Below the pieces are notes generated by a model. It was not told the origin of the DNA, did no database searches, and saw only the letters and a program-made list of their open reading frames with translations. The translations under genes were made by a program, and so were the position numbers. A DNA stretch of 17,908 nucleotides from contig JBHELO010000149.1 in the NCBI GenBank assembly GCA_046263055.1, positions 1-17,908 on the forward strand, read 5' to 3'. Below are positions 1 to 7,488 of this stretch, in pieces (the first letter of the stretch is position 1; the number at the start of each line of letters is the position of its first letter). This DNA comes from DATAQC01 sp046263055 (GTDB lineage: Bacteria > Actinomycetota > Acidimicrobiia > Acidimicrobiales > AC-14).

Positions 1-413
1 ACGGGGGCTTCCTCCCAGGACAGGCGGGGGGCGTCCGACCAGAGGCGCTCGAGGTCGTAGTACGTGCGGGTCTCGTCCAGGAACACGTGGACCACGAAGT
101 CGCCGTAGTCGAGCAGCACCCACTCGGCCTCCTCCCGGCCCTCGGTGCGCAGCGGCGACGGGCCGCCGGTCCCCTTGACCCGGGCCTCCACCTCGTCGGC
201 CATGGTGCGCACCTGGCGGGAGTTGCGGCCGCTGGTGATCACGAACGCGTCGGTGATGGCGAGCACCGCGCCCACCTCCAGGATCACGGTGTGGTCGCCG
301 CCCTTGGCGTCGGCGGCGCGCGCCGCCTCCCGGGCCCACGTGCGGACCTGCTCCAGCTCGCGTTCGTACTGGGTGTTCGTGGGGATCCCTCCGATCGGAG
401 ACGGTGCGGCCAC
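1..413 (-). CDS. rsfS: Ribosomal silencing factor RsfS (partial, C-terminus beyond left edge)
   Basis: RsfS binds ribosomal protein uL14 and blocks joining of the 30S and 50S subunits when nutrients are scarce. The minus-strand translation carries the family core: an ILEVGAVLAITDAFVITSG stretch, then NSRQVRTMADEVE, then EWVLLDYGDFVVHVF and TYYDLERLW, which is the typical C-terminal signature. The last readable codons give SWEEAP before the window ends, so only a short tail is missing. No ATG is available. In-frame GTG codons lie at 413, 443 and 473, none with a clear Shine-Dalgarno. I chose 413 because family members have only a short leader before the first helix. It follows nadD, whose stop is at 505-507, and this gene pair is common in actinobacteria. 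Family assignment is firm and the start is uncertain. Confidence 0.92.
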   Translation of the reverse strand, partial: MAAPSPIGGIPTNTQYERELEQVRTWAREAARAADAKGGDHTVILEVGAVLAITDAFVITSGRNSRQVRTMADEVEARVKGTGGPSPLRTEGREEAEWVLLDYGDFVVHVFLDETRTYYDLERLWSDAPRLSWEEAP

Positions 414-504
414 CGGGGCCGGGTGCGGTACGGGCGCCGTCACGGCCGCTGCGGGACGGCAGGGGGGGGCCACCGGCTGGCGGGACCCGGGACAGCAGCC
501 GTCC

Positions 505-1101
505 TCATCTGCCCTCAGCGTACAGACCCCGGCGACGGATGACGTCGATCGCCCCCGCCGGCACCAGGAAGTCCAGGGGCAGGCCGGCAGCAGCCCGGGC
601 CCGCAGGTCGGAGGCGGAGACCTCCAGGCCCGGGATGTCCACCCGTGCCGTGCGCCAGCCGGGGCCGGGGTCCACGTCGGGAGCGCCCGGGCGGTTGACC
701 ACCACCAGGGTGGCGAGGGCGGCGGTCTCCTCCGTCCGCCGCCACGTGGGCAGCTCGGCGGCCACGTCGGCACCGACCACGAGGAACAGCTCCCGGTCGG
801 GCGACTCGTCGGCCAGGGCCCGCATCGTGTCGGCCGTGTAGGAGTCGCCGCCCCTGGCGATCTCCACGTCGCTGGCCTCCAGGCCGTCGTGGCCGGCCAC
901 CGCGGCGGCCACCATGGCCAGGCGGTCGGCCGCCGGGGTGACGAGACGGTCGGCCTTCTGCCAGGGCTGGTTGGCCACCACCAGCAGGAGCCGGTCGAGC
1001 CCGAGGGCGCACCGGACGTTGACTGCCGCCACCAGGTGCCCCAAGTGCACGGGATCGAACGTGCCCCCCAGCACCCCCAGGCGCTCGGGCCCGTCGTTCA
1101 T
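505..1101 (-). CDS. nadD: Nicotinate-nucleotide adenylyltransferase
   Basis: NadD transfers AMP from ATP to nicotinic acid mononucleotide, making deamido-NAD in the cytosolic NAD pathway. The 198-residue product opens with the nucleotidyltransferase signature GVLGGTFDPVHLGHL (residues 9-23, H19xGH22 motif). It keeps the PWQK loop near residue 46 and LFLVVGADVAAELPTW in the middle. The C-terminal ISSTxIR-type motif appears as a variant, VSASDLRAR. Length is normal for the family (about 190-215). I chose ATG 1101, with AGG six bases upstream, which puts the signature a few residues from the start. An in-frame GTG at 1113 would add four residues. rsfS follows on the same strand. A 14-bp perfect palindrome lies just upstream (1118-1131). 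Confidence 0.97.
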   Translation of the reverse strand: MNDGPERLGVLGGTFDPVHLGHLVAAVNVRCALGLDRLLLVVANQPWQKADRLVTPAADRLAMVAAAVAGHDGLEASDVEIARGGDSYTADTMRALADESPDRELFLVVGADVAAELPTWRRTEETAALATLVVVNRPGAPDVDPGPGWRTARVDIPGLEVSASDLRARAAAGLPLDFLVPAGAIDVIRRRGLYAEGR

Positions 1102-1253
1102 GCGCCTGGGCACGCAGGCGCCCCGGGGCGCGTCTCGGCGCGTTCGTCGACCAGGGCCATGGCGTCGGCCGGCGATCGTAGGGCCAGGCGATACGCTCGG
1201 GTGCGGAAACCGAGGTGACGGGACCGTTTCCTCGGGCCCACACTGTCCTGCGC
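1102..1253. promoter_or_regulatory. Divergent nadD / aroG intergenic region with candidate -10 boxes and a palindrome
   Basis: This gap separates the divergent nadD and aroG starts, so it must hold promoters both ways. TANNNT-type -10 candidates are TACGCT at 1192-1197 (plus, toward aroG) and TACGAT at 1180-1175 (minus, toward nadD). Neither has a convincing -35. A perfect palindrome GCGCCCCGGGGCGC sits at 1118-1131, between the minus-strand -10 candidate and the nadD start. The boxes are inferred from sequence alone and in DNA this GC-rich could occur by chance. Confidence 0.3.
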
Positions 1254-2663
1254 ATGACCACCCTTCCCACCACCACCACCACCACCACCGCCGCCGCCGC
1301 CGACGCCGACGCCGCCACGGGCGGCGCCCCGACCTGGACCCCGGGCGGCTGGCGGTCGTTGCCGGCCGACCAGCAGCCGGAGTGGCCCGACCCGGCCGCC
1401 CTGGCCGGCGTGCTGGCCCGCATCGCCGCCAACCCGCCGCTGGTCTTCGCCGAGGAGGTGCGGACCCTCACCACCAGGCTGGCGGCGGTGGCCGACGGCC
1501 AGGCCTTCGTGCTCCAGGCCGGCGACTGCGCCGAGTCCTTCGACGCGTCGGCCGACTCGCTGCGCGACAAGCTCAAGGTGATCCTGCAGATGGCGGTGGT
1601 GCTCACCTACGGGGCCGGCCTGCCGGTGGTGAAGATGGGCCGCATCGCCGGGCAGTTCGCCAAGCCCCGGTCGTCGCCCACCGAGACGGTGGCGGGCACG
1701 GTCATCCCCTCGTTCCGGGGCCACATGGTGAACGGCGAGGCCCCCACCGCCGAGGCGCGGGTGGCCGACCCCGAGCGCCTGCTCCAGGCGTACCACCAGT
1801 CGGCCTCCACCATGAACCTGCTGCGGGCCTTCACCAAGGGTGGCTTCGCCGACCTCACCAAGGTCCACGTGTGGAACCAGGAGTTCGTGCACGCCAGCAG
1901 CGAGGGCCAGCGCTACAAGCGGATCGCCAACGAGATCGAGCGGGCGCTGCGGTTCATGGCCGCCTGCGGGATCGACCTGTCCACCGAGGCCACCATCCAC
2001 CAGGTGGACGTGTGGACGTGCCACGAGGCCCTGCTCCTGGGCTACGAGGAGGCCCTGACCCGCCAGGACTCCCTCACCGGCTCCTGGTACGACTGCTCGG
2101 CCCACCTGCTGTGGGTGGGTGAGCGGACCCGGCGCCTCGACGGTGCCCACGTCTCGTTCCTCACCGGCGTGGACAACCCGGTGGCGGCCAAGCTGGGGCC
2201 GTCCACCACGCCCGAGCAGGCCGTGGGCCTGTGCCAGGTGCTGAACCCGGCTCGGGTGCCGGGCCGCCTCTCGCTCATCACCCGCCTGGGCGCGGACCGG
2301 GTGGAGGAGGTGCTGCCGCCGCTGGTCCGGGCCGTCGGGGACGCCGGCCACCCGGTGGTGTGGGTGTGCGACCCCATGCACGGCAACACCGTGCAGGCCT
2401 CGGGCGGCCGCAAGACCCGCCACTTCCACGACATCCTGGCCGAGATCCGGGGGTTCTTCGCCGTCCACCGGGCCGAGGGGTCGTGGCCCGGCGGCGTGCA
2501 CGTGGAGCTCACCGGCGACGACGTCACCGAGTGCCTGGGCGGCAGCAGCGCGGTGCTCGACCACCACCTGTCCGAGAAGTACACGAGCATCTGTGACCCC
2601 CGCCTCAACGCCCGTCAGTCCCTGGACCTGGCCTTCGAGGTGGCCGAGCTCCTCCGGGGATGA
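1254..2663 (+). CDS. aroG: Class II 3-deoxy-D-arabino-heptulosonate 7-phosphate synthase
   Basis: This enzyme condenses phosphoenolpyruvate with erythrose 4-phosphate, the first step of the shikimate pathway. The 469-residue product matches class II (plant/mycobacterial type) synthases throughout: AGDCAESF, KMGRIAGQFAKPRS, FRGHMVNGE, HQVDVWTCHEALLLGYEEA, DPMHGNT and ELTGDDVTEC. The expected metal ligands are Cys92, His376, Glu418 and Asp448. The His-Glu-Asp spacing equals that of the M. tuberculosis enzyme (369, 411, 441). I chose ATG 1254; an in-frame GTG at 1215 would add 13 residues. No clear Shine-Dalgarno precedes either. Residues 6-12 are seven threonines in an ACC repeat, followed by an Ala/Asp-rich run, so the extreme N-terminus is low complexity. 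The last 49 bases overlap the convergent glycosyltransferase gene. Confidence 0.98.
   Translation: MTTLPTTTTTTTAAAADADAATGGAPTWTPGGWRSLPADQQPEWPDPAALAGVLARIAANPPLVFAEEVRTLTTRLAAVADGQAFVLQAGDCAESFDASADSLRDKLKVILQMAVVLTYGAGLPVVKMGRIAGQFAKPRSSPTETVAGTVIPSFRGHMVNGEAPTAEARVADPERLLQAYHQSASTMNLLRAFTKGGFADLTKVHVWNQEFVHASSEGQRYKRIANEIERALRFMAACGIDLSTEATIHQVDVWTCHEALLLGYEEALTRQDSLTGSWYDCSAHLLWVGERTRRLDGAHVSFLTGVDNPVAAKLGPSTTPEQAVGLCQVLNPARVPGRLSLITRLGADRVEEVLPPLVRAVGDAGHPVVWVCDPMHGNTVQASGGRKTRHFHDILAEIRGFFAVHRAEGSWPGGVHVELTGDDVTECLGGSSAVLDHHLSEKYTSICDPRLNARQSLDLAFEVAELLRG
1269..1316 (+). repeat. Trinucleotide repeat tract inside aroG
   Basis: Seven ACC units (1269-1289) are followed by four GCC units (1290-1301), then GAC-GCC-GAC-GCC-GCC. 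They encode T7-A4-DADAA at the start of the protein. Copy-number change here would alter length by whole codons and leave the enzyme in frame. The tract lies outside the catalytic core. Confidence 0.9.
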
Positions 2664-4006
2664 CCCTCGTCGCCGGCGGCAGTGGCCGCTGGCGCCGCTC
2701 GCAGCCGGCGGACCATGGCCGCCACCACCACGGCCACCAGCGCCACCTCGAGCAGGGGCGCCGCCACCTGGTAGATGTCGGTCTGCAGGTGCGACAGGGC
2801 GCCGTGGCGGACCAGGGGCTCGGGCAGCGCCGAGGTGGCGGGCCGGGCGGTCCCCAGCTCCAGCACGGCGGCCTGGAGGAGGGCCAGCCACCCCACCCGC
2901 CACCGCCAGGCCAGGGCCAGCACCGGCAGGCCCCACGCCAGGTACCAGGGCAGCACGTAGGTACCGACGAGCAGGTAGGCCACCACCGCCGCCCCCGCCA
3001 CCAGCACCGGCCCCTCCGCCTCCGGCCGGCGCCGGGCCAGCACGGCCAGCAGCCCGACCGCCAGCGCCGTCCCCACCCAGGCCAGGGCCCGCCCGTCGGT
3101 GGCCGCGGTGGCGGTTCCAGTCCCCGCCAGCCACCGGAGCGGGGCGGCCCACACCGAGCCGCCGTTCACCCGGGCACTGGCGTCGCCCAGGGCGCTGACC
3201 ACGGATGTGCCCCCGCCCAGGCCCAGCCCGGCCAGGCCGACAGCGCCGGCGGTGGCGGCCAGCACCGCGGCCGGGCGCCGGCCGTGATGCCACCACACCC
3301 ACGCGACCAGCCCGCCCAGCGGCAGCAGGGCGGCCACCTTCACGAGGGCGCCGGCGGCCAGGGCGGCGCCCGCCCACACCGGGCGCCGGGCGGCCACCAG
3401 GAGGGCCCCGCCCAGGACGGCCAGGCCCACCAGGGCGTCGTTGTGGGCGCCGTTGACCACGCCCACCACCACCACCGGGTTGACGCCGAGCAGGGCCACG
3501 GCCACCGGGTCGCGGGAGCGGCGGTCCACCACGACCAGGGCGACGGCCACGGCCAGCGCCGCCAGCCCCTGGAAGAACAGCCGGGCGGCCAGGGGCGACG
3601 TCCCCGCCACCGCCATCCCCGCGGCCGAGACGGCGGTGAAGGCGGGCCCGTAGACCGATCTCGAGGTCACCCAGAAGGCGGGCACCCGGCGACCGATGGG
3701 GTCGGTGCGGTACTCGGCGGGCAGGTGGCGGTAGGGGCTGACGTGGTAGGTGGCCACCATGCGCCCGTACATGGCGTAGGACCACACGTCGGCCGACTCG
3801 GTGGGCGGCACCACCACGGCCAGCACCAGCAGGGCCCCGCTGGCGGCGAGGACCAGCCGCCGCCCGAGCCGCCGCCGGCGGTGCTCGGCCACCACCATGG
3901 CGCCGAGAGCGGCGAAGGCCACCACCAGCAGCACCAGGTGGAGGCCGGGAGCGGCCCGGGGGCTGCGCAGCAACGCCCCGGCGGTGGCCGCCGCGGCCAC
4001 CGCCAT
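2615..4006 (-). CDS. MptB-like polyprenol-phosphate-mannose-dependent mannosyltransferase (GT-C membrane protein)
   Basis: The product is a polytopic membrane protein of about 463 residues with roughly ten or more hydrophobic segments. After the first segments comes PPTESADVWSYAMYGRMVA, then HVSPYRHLP, the pattern of an extracytoplasmic loop with an early Asp and NPY/SPY-type motif. A W-T-SVYGP motif and GVNPVVVVGVVNGAHNDAL follow. This order resembles MptA/MptB and other GT87-like enzymes that extend mannan chains on cell-envelope lipoglycans using lipid-linked mannose. The acceptor cannot be told from sequence. ATG 4006 has GAGGGG close upstream; a TTG at 4024 with GAGGA nine bases upstream is an alternative. 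The C-terminus is a short charged tail encoded antisense to the end of aroG. No other envelope glycan gene is nearby. Class is fairly sure, exact family less so. Confidence 0.82.
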   Translation of the reverse strand: MAVAAAATAGALLRSPRAAPGLHLVLLVVAFAALGAMVVAEHRRRRLGRRLVLAASGALLVLAVVVPPTESADVWSYAMYGRMVATYHVSPYRHLPAEYRTDPIGRRVPAFWVTSRSVYGPAFTAVSAAGMAVAGTSPLAARLFFQGLAALAVAVALVVVDRRSRDPVAVALLGVNPVVVVGVVNGAHNDALVGLAVLGGALLVAARRPVWAGAALAAGALVKVAALLPLGGLVAWVWWHHGRRPAAVLAATAGAVGLAGLGLGGGTSVVSALGDASARVNGGSVWAAPLRWLAGTGTATAATDGRALAWVGTALAVGLLAVLARRRPEAEGPVLVAGAAVVAYLLVGTYVLPWYLAWGLPVLALAWRWRVGWLALLQAAVLELGTARPATSALPEPLVRHGALSHLQTDIYQVAAPLLEVALVAVVVAAMVRRLRAAPAATAAGDEGHPRRSSATSKARSRD

Positions 4007-4043
4007 CGCCCCTCGACTGACCAACGCTGTCGTCCTCGCTCCC

Positions 4044-4087
4044 GCCTCCCGGCGGGCCGGCCGGCGGGCCCGGCCAGACCGGGAGGC
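4044..4087 (-). terminator. Stable GC hairpin between lipoprotein and glycosyltransferase genes
   Basis: The 9-base arms GCCTCCCGG (4044-4052) and CCGGGAGGC (4079-4087) are perfect inverted repeats. The 26-nt loop is itself rich in GGCC blocks that can pair. It lies 90 nt downstream of the lipoprotein stop and shortly before the glycosyltransferase start. No T-run follows, so it may be a terminator of the U-less kind or a leader structure. Confidence 0.4.
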
Positions 4088-4177
4088 TCGGGTCCAGGCG
4101 AAACCTACCTGTGCAGTCCTACGTGAGGATCCGCTGGCAGGTGCCCGGCGACCGCGCAGGTGGCTTCCCCGTGACCG

Positions 4178-5044
4178 TCAGGACGTGATGGAGCCGCTCC
4201 CGCAGGCACGCACGCCGTAGGCGTCGGCCTTGGCGTTGGCCGCGGTGGTCAGGACGTTGACCTCGTCGAGGGCGGCGAGGGCCTTGGCGCGGTCGTTGGC
4301 CTTGGCCGCCGCACCGACGTCGTTGGCCTTGGCGACCTGGGCCTCGAGGGCCGCCAGCATGTCGCTCACCGCCGCCTCGTCGCCCGGTGGCACCGCCAGC
4401 GCGTGCAGGTCGGCCGTCGCCTTGGTGTAGATGGGCTGGATGGTGTCCAAGTAGCGGCCGAAGCTGCGCAGGTCACTCGTCGACGGCTTCCTCACGGCGT
4501 CACTCTTTTTGTTGGCGTCTTTGCAGATGGCCTCCGCCTTGGCCACGAAGGCCGACTTCACGATGTCGCGGGCCCCGTCGAACACGGGGGTGACGGCGGA
4601 TTGGGTGCCCGTGCCGCACGAGGTGAACCCGTAGGCCTTGGCCTTGTCGGCGGCGTCTTTGGCGCTGGTGTTGGCGTCGTCGGCGGCACCCGCAGTGGCT
4701 TTGTCGTCCACCTTGGCGGCGGTGTCCTGCAAGCGGTGGGCGGCCGCCGCCACCCCGCCGATGGCACCGAACACGGCGCTCACGGTGGCCTTGTCGCCAC
4801 CCGGGACGGAGAGCTTCTGGAGCTTGGCCACCTGGTCGTCGGTGGCAGTGGCCAACGACCTGGCGGAATCCGCCAACTCCGGGTAGCTCGTGGGCTTCTT
4901 GGACGTGGCGTTGAGGTTGGTGGTGCGGCAGATGGTGTCGGCCTTGCCCACCAGCGACGACTTGGTCGGCCCTCCGCACGCCGCCAGGCCGAGCGCCACC
5001 GGCACCGCCATCACCGCCACCGCCCGTGCCGTGTTCCGATCCAT
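4178..5044 (-). CDS. Secreted lipoprotein with a tandemly duplicated cysteine-bracketed helical domain
   Basis: Function not recognised. The 288-residue product has a lipoprotein signal peptide: charged start MDRNTARA, hydrophobic stretch, then lipobox LAAC with Cys23 as the predicted lipidated residue. The mature part is two copies of one unit. Copy 1 runs from KADTICRTTN (Cys39) to KAYGFTSCGTG (Cys143), and copy 2 from KAEAICKDAN (Cys174) to DAYGVRACGSG (Cys281). Each holds a central L-x-x-L-x-VPxGD motif. One cysteine near each end of a copy suggests a disulfide closing each unit, formed outside the membrane. Composition is Ala/Lys/Asp-rich and mostly helical. ATG 5044 has AGGGGAGG at 5053-5060, eight bases upstream, the clearest ribosome binding site in the window, so the start is firm. 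It appears to be transcribed alone. Confidence 0.87.
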   Translation of the reverse strand: MDRNTARAVAVMAVPVALGLAACGGPTKSSLVGKADTICRTTNLNATSKKPTSYPELADSARSLATATDDQVAKLQKLSVPGGDKATVSAVFGAIGGVAAAAHRLQDTAAKVDDKATAGAADDANTSAKDAADKAKAYGFTSCGTGTQSAVTPVFDGARDIVKSAFVAKAEAICKDANKKSDAVRKPSTSDLRSFGRYLDTIQPIYTKATADLHALAVPPGDEAAVSDMLAALEAQVAKANDVGAAAKANDRAKALAALDEVNVLTTAANAKADAYGVRACGSGSITS

Positions 5045-5111
5045 GCGCACTGCCTCCCCTGCGACCCGACGTGTGGACCCCGCCGTCCGCTGGGCGCGGG
5101 GGTTCGCGATG

Positions 5112-5140
5112 AGGATGCCCGATGCCCACCGCCCCGGCAA
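5112..5140 (-). promoter_or_regulatory. Candidate promoter for the lipoprotein gene
   Basis: On the minus strand TTGCCG (5140-5135) and CATCCT (5117-5112) are separated by 17 bases, a correct sigma-70-type spacing. It would give a leader of about 60 nt before ATG 5044. Each hexamer matches consensus only in part, so this is a weak call. Confidence 0.3.
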
Positions 5141-5144
5141 TCCC

Positions 5145-5173
5145 CCGAACGGGCCTTTCCCTGGGCCGAACGG
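5145..5173. repeat. Two direct copies of CCGAACGG, 21 bp apart
   Basis: Copies lie at 5145-5152 and 5166-5173, so they fall on the same DNA face two helical turns apart, just upstream of the candidate lipoprotein promoter. This fits a regulator binding as a dimer, but an 8-base repeat can arise by chance at this GC content. Confidence 0.25.
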
Positions 5174-5182
5174 ACTACGCCC

Positions 5183-5202
5183 CGCCGGCGATGCCGCCGG
5201 TG
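5183..5202 (-). terminator. Small hairpin downstream of the coxE-like gene
   Basis: CCGGCG (5185-5190) and CGCCGG (5195-5200) form a 6-bp stem with an ATGC loop, extendable by a wobble and one more pair. It lies about 30 nt past the coxE-like stop codon. There is no T-run, so terminator activity is only possible. Confidence 0.28.
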
Positions 5203-5230
5203 CCTGACCTCGTTGACGGGCCCGGGGCGG

Positions 5231-6604
5231 CTATGCCAGCTGCTCCACGAAGTGCTGGAGCTGGCGGAGGTTGCGGCACTCGAACACGCCGTCGCAGGAG
5301 GGGGCGTAGGCGGCCATCACCGAATCGCCGGTGTCCCAGTAGGACCTCGGCTCGGGGTTGAGCCACCACAGGTGGCGGGACCGACGGGCGATCTCGGCCA
5401 CCGCCGCCGGCGCCGGGTCGTGGTAGTTGCTGCGGGCGTCGCCCAGGACGACGACCGTCGTGCGGGGCGTGAGCTCGCCGCCCCAGCGCCCGGCGAAGGC
5501 GGCCAGGGCCTGCCCGTAGTCCGAGTGGCCCTCGGCCCACACCACGTCGGCCTCGGCGTTGACCCGCCGCACCGCCTCGTCCAGGTCGTCGGCGCCGGCC
5601 AGGAGCGACGTCACCTCGTCCACACCGTCGACGAACACGAACGACCGGACCCGGGTGAACTGGGCGGAGAGGGCGTACACCAGCTGGAGGGTGAAGCGGG
5701 CGAAGGCGGCAACCGAGCCGGAGACGTCGGCCACCACCACGAGCTCCGGCTTGACGGGGCGGCGGTGGCGGAAGCGGGGCTCGGCGGGCACGCCGCCGTA
5801 GGACAGCGAGTGTCGGGCGGTGGCCCGGAAGTCGAGCGCCCCCCGGCGGCGGTGGCGGCGGCGACGGGCCAGCCGCACTCCCAGGCGGCGGGCCAGCGGC
5901 TGGAGCGACCGGCGGAGGGCGGCCAGCTCCTCGCGGGACGCGTGCATGAAGTCCACGTCCTCGGGAAGCGGCCGGCGTCCGGCCCGCCCCACCGCGATGG
6001 CCCCCCGCTCGGCGACCAGCCGTCGGGTGACCTCGGCCTCCACCTCCACCCGCAGGCGGTCGGCCCGGGCCCGGCGTTCGCCGGCCGCCAGCCGCCCGGC
6101 CAGCGGGTCGGCGTCACCCTCCGTCAGGGAAGCCGCGCCCACCAGGCGGGCCAGGGCGCCGTCCACGTCCAGCGCCCGCCACGCCCGGTGGACGTGCCAG
6201 GCCGAGCCCAGGTGCCGCCCGGCGGCCATGCCCGAGAAGCGGGCCACCGCCTGGGCGGCCAGCGCGGCCAGCGGGGCGGGATCGTCGGCCGTCAGCACCT
6301 CCGCCACCAGGGCCACCAGGGCGTCGTCGCCGAGGGCGTCGAGGTCGGCCCAGGCACCCACGCCCGGCGCCCCGCCGCCACCGGGGCGGCCGACCGGGGG
6401 GAACCACAGGTCGAACAGGGCGTCGAAGGCGGGACGGTGCTCCTGGCGCTTCACCAGGGTGGCGGCCAGGGCGGCCCGTACCGCGGGGCGGTCGGCGAGG
6501 TCGAGGTGGCGCAGGCCGGCCACCGCGTCCACCGACTCGGTGAGCGACACCGGGAGCCCGGCGCTCCGGAGCTCGGCCACGAAGCCGGTGACGGCGTCGA
6601 TCAC
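5231..6604 (-). CDS. CoxE-like von Willebrand factor A domain protein, MoxR partner
   Basis: The 457-residue product belongs to the VWA family that pairs with MoxR AAA+ ATPases (the CoxE type), acting in the cytosol as metal-dependent adaptor for complex assembly or activation. The first 270 residues are helical and Arg/Ala-rich. From about residue 280 the VWA fold begins: KPELVVVADVSGS carries the MIDAS DxSxS motif. HSDYGQAL takes the place of the usual Thr loop, and TTVVVLGDARSNYHD supplies the later Asp. WWLNPEPRSYWDTGDS near the end is typical of CoxE proteins. The start is a GTG at 6604, seven bases after the moxR stop, with no obvious Shine-Dalgarno, which suggests translational coupling. 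No CO dehydrogenase or other client gene is in the window, so the client is unknown. Confidence 0.92.
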   Translation of the reverse strand: MIDAVTGFVAELRSAGLPVSLTESVDAVAGLRHLDLADRPAVRAALAATLVKRQEHRPAFDALFDLWFPPVGRPGGGGAPGVGAWADLDALGDDALVALVAEVLTADDPAPLAALAAQAVARFSGMAAGRHLGSAWHVHRAWRALDVDGALARLVGAASLTEGDADPLAGRLAAGERRARADRLRVEVEAEVTRRLVAERGAIAVGRAGRRPLPEDVDFMHASREELAALRRSLQPLARRLGVRLARRRRHRRRGALDFRATARHSLSYGGVPAEPRFRHRRPVKPELVVVADVSGSVAAFARFTLQLVYALSAQFTRVRSFVFVDGVDEVTSLLAGADDLDEAVRRVNAEADVVWAEGHSDYGQALAAFAGRWGGELTPRTTVVVLGDARSNYHDPAPAAVAEIARRSRHLWWLNPEPRSYWDTGDSVMAAYAPSCDGVFECRNLRQLQHFVEQLA

Positions 6605-6611
6605 CGGGCCG

Positions 6612-7484
6612 CTAACCCGAGGGGCGGGACAGCTCCCGCGCCGCCACGCCCACGTCCCGCTGGTGTTTGAGAAGCACGTGAAGCGTGGACAGCACCGTCG
6701 GGGTGTCCACCTCGGTGACGCCCAGCAGGACGAGGGTGCGGGCCCAGTCGAGGGTCTCGGACACCGAGGGCGCCTTGGTGAGGTCGAGGCCGCGGATGGA
6801 GTGGACGACGCGGGCCACCTGGTCGGCAAGGTGCTCGGCGATCCCCGGCACCCGGGCCCGGACGACGTCGCGCTCGCGATCGGGGCTGGGGTAGTCCACG
6901 TGGAGGAACAGGCAGCGCCGCTTGAGGGCCTCGGACAGGTCACGGGTGTTGTTGGACGTGAGGAACACGAGGGGGATGCGGGTGGCCGCCACCGTGCCCA
7001 GCTCGGGGACCGACACCTGCCAGTCGGACAGCACTTCGAGCAGCAGGGCCTCGGTCTCCACCTCCAGGCGGTCGACCTCGTCCACCAGCAGCACCACCGG
7101 GTCATCGGCCCGGATGGCCTGCAGGAGGGGCCGGTCGAGGAGGAAGTCCGGGCTGAACACGTCGGCCTCGACGTCGTCCCACGACCGGCTGCCGGCGCCC
7201 TCGGCCTGGATGCGCAGGAGCTGCTTGCGGTAGTTCCACTCGTAGAGGACCTTGGCCTCGTCGAGGCCTTCGTAGCACTGCAACCGGATGAGCCGGCTGC
7301 CGGCCATGGCCGCCACCGACTTGGCCAGCTCGGTCTTGCCGGTCCCGGCCGGCCCCTCCACCAGCACCGGCTTGTCCAGCCGGTCAGCCAGGAAGACCAC
7401 CGAGGCCATGGCGTCGTCGGCCAGGTACCCGACCGACCGGAGGCCCCCCCGAACCTCGTCGGCCGAGGCGAACCGCTCCCCCAT
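6612..7484 (-). CDS. MoxR-family AAA+ ATPase
   Basis: MoxR ATPases act as chaperone-like remodelers, usually with a VWA protein coded next door, as here. The 290-residue product has Walker A GPAGTGKT (residues 44-51), Walker B VLLVDE (131-136), a sensor 1 SNN (177-179) and an RR pair at 189-190 in the arginine-finger region. LFLHVDYPSPDRERDVVRAR follows, typical of the CoxD-like branch. ATG 7484 begins four bases after the proA stop codon (7491-7489), and the coxE-like gene starts seven bases after this gene ends. Its substrate is not indicated by the neighbours. A role tied to proline synthesis would be speculation. Confidence 0.95.
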   Translation of the reverse strand: MGERFASADEVRGGLRSVGYLADDAMASVVFLADRLDKPVLVEGPAGTGKTELAKSVAAMAGSRLIRLQCYEGLDEAKVLYEWNYRKQLLRIQAEGAGSRSWDDVEADVFSPDFLLDRPLLQAIRADDPVVLLVDEVDRLEVETEALLLEVLSDWQVSVPELGTVAATRIPLVFLTSNNTRDLSEALKRRCLFLHVDYPSPDRERDVVRARVPGIAEHLADQVARVVHSIRGLDLTKAPSVSETLDWARTLVLLGVTEVDTPTVLSTLHVLLKHQRDVGVAARELSRPSG

Positions 7485-7488
7485 CAGC

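Noticed and set aside
461..470. Eight-G run near the possible rsfS leader as a phase-variable tract
   Set aside because: It lies upstream of the most likely rsfS start and downstream of the nadD stop, so slippage would not change either core protein.
914..2122. Plus-strand frame with a run of histidines and arginines
   Set aside because: The run comes from the ACC/GCC tract of aroG read in the wrong frame; aroG motifs clearly fix the true frame.
1098..3785. 895-residue open frame on the minus strand
   Set aside because: It is antisense to aroG and in another frame of the glycosyltransferase; the translation is Gly/Pro/Arg/His-rich without domains, as expected from stop-poor GC-rich DNA.
4403..6670. 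755-residue open frame on the plus strand
   Set aside because: Antisense to the lipoprotein and coxE-like genes; no recognisable motif.
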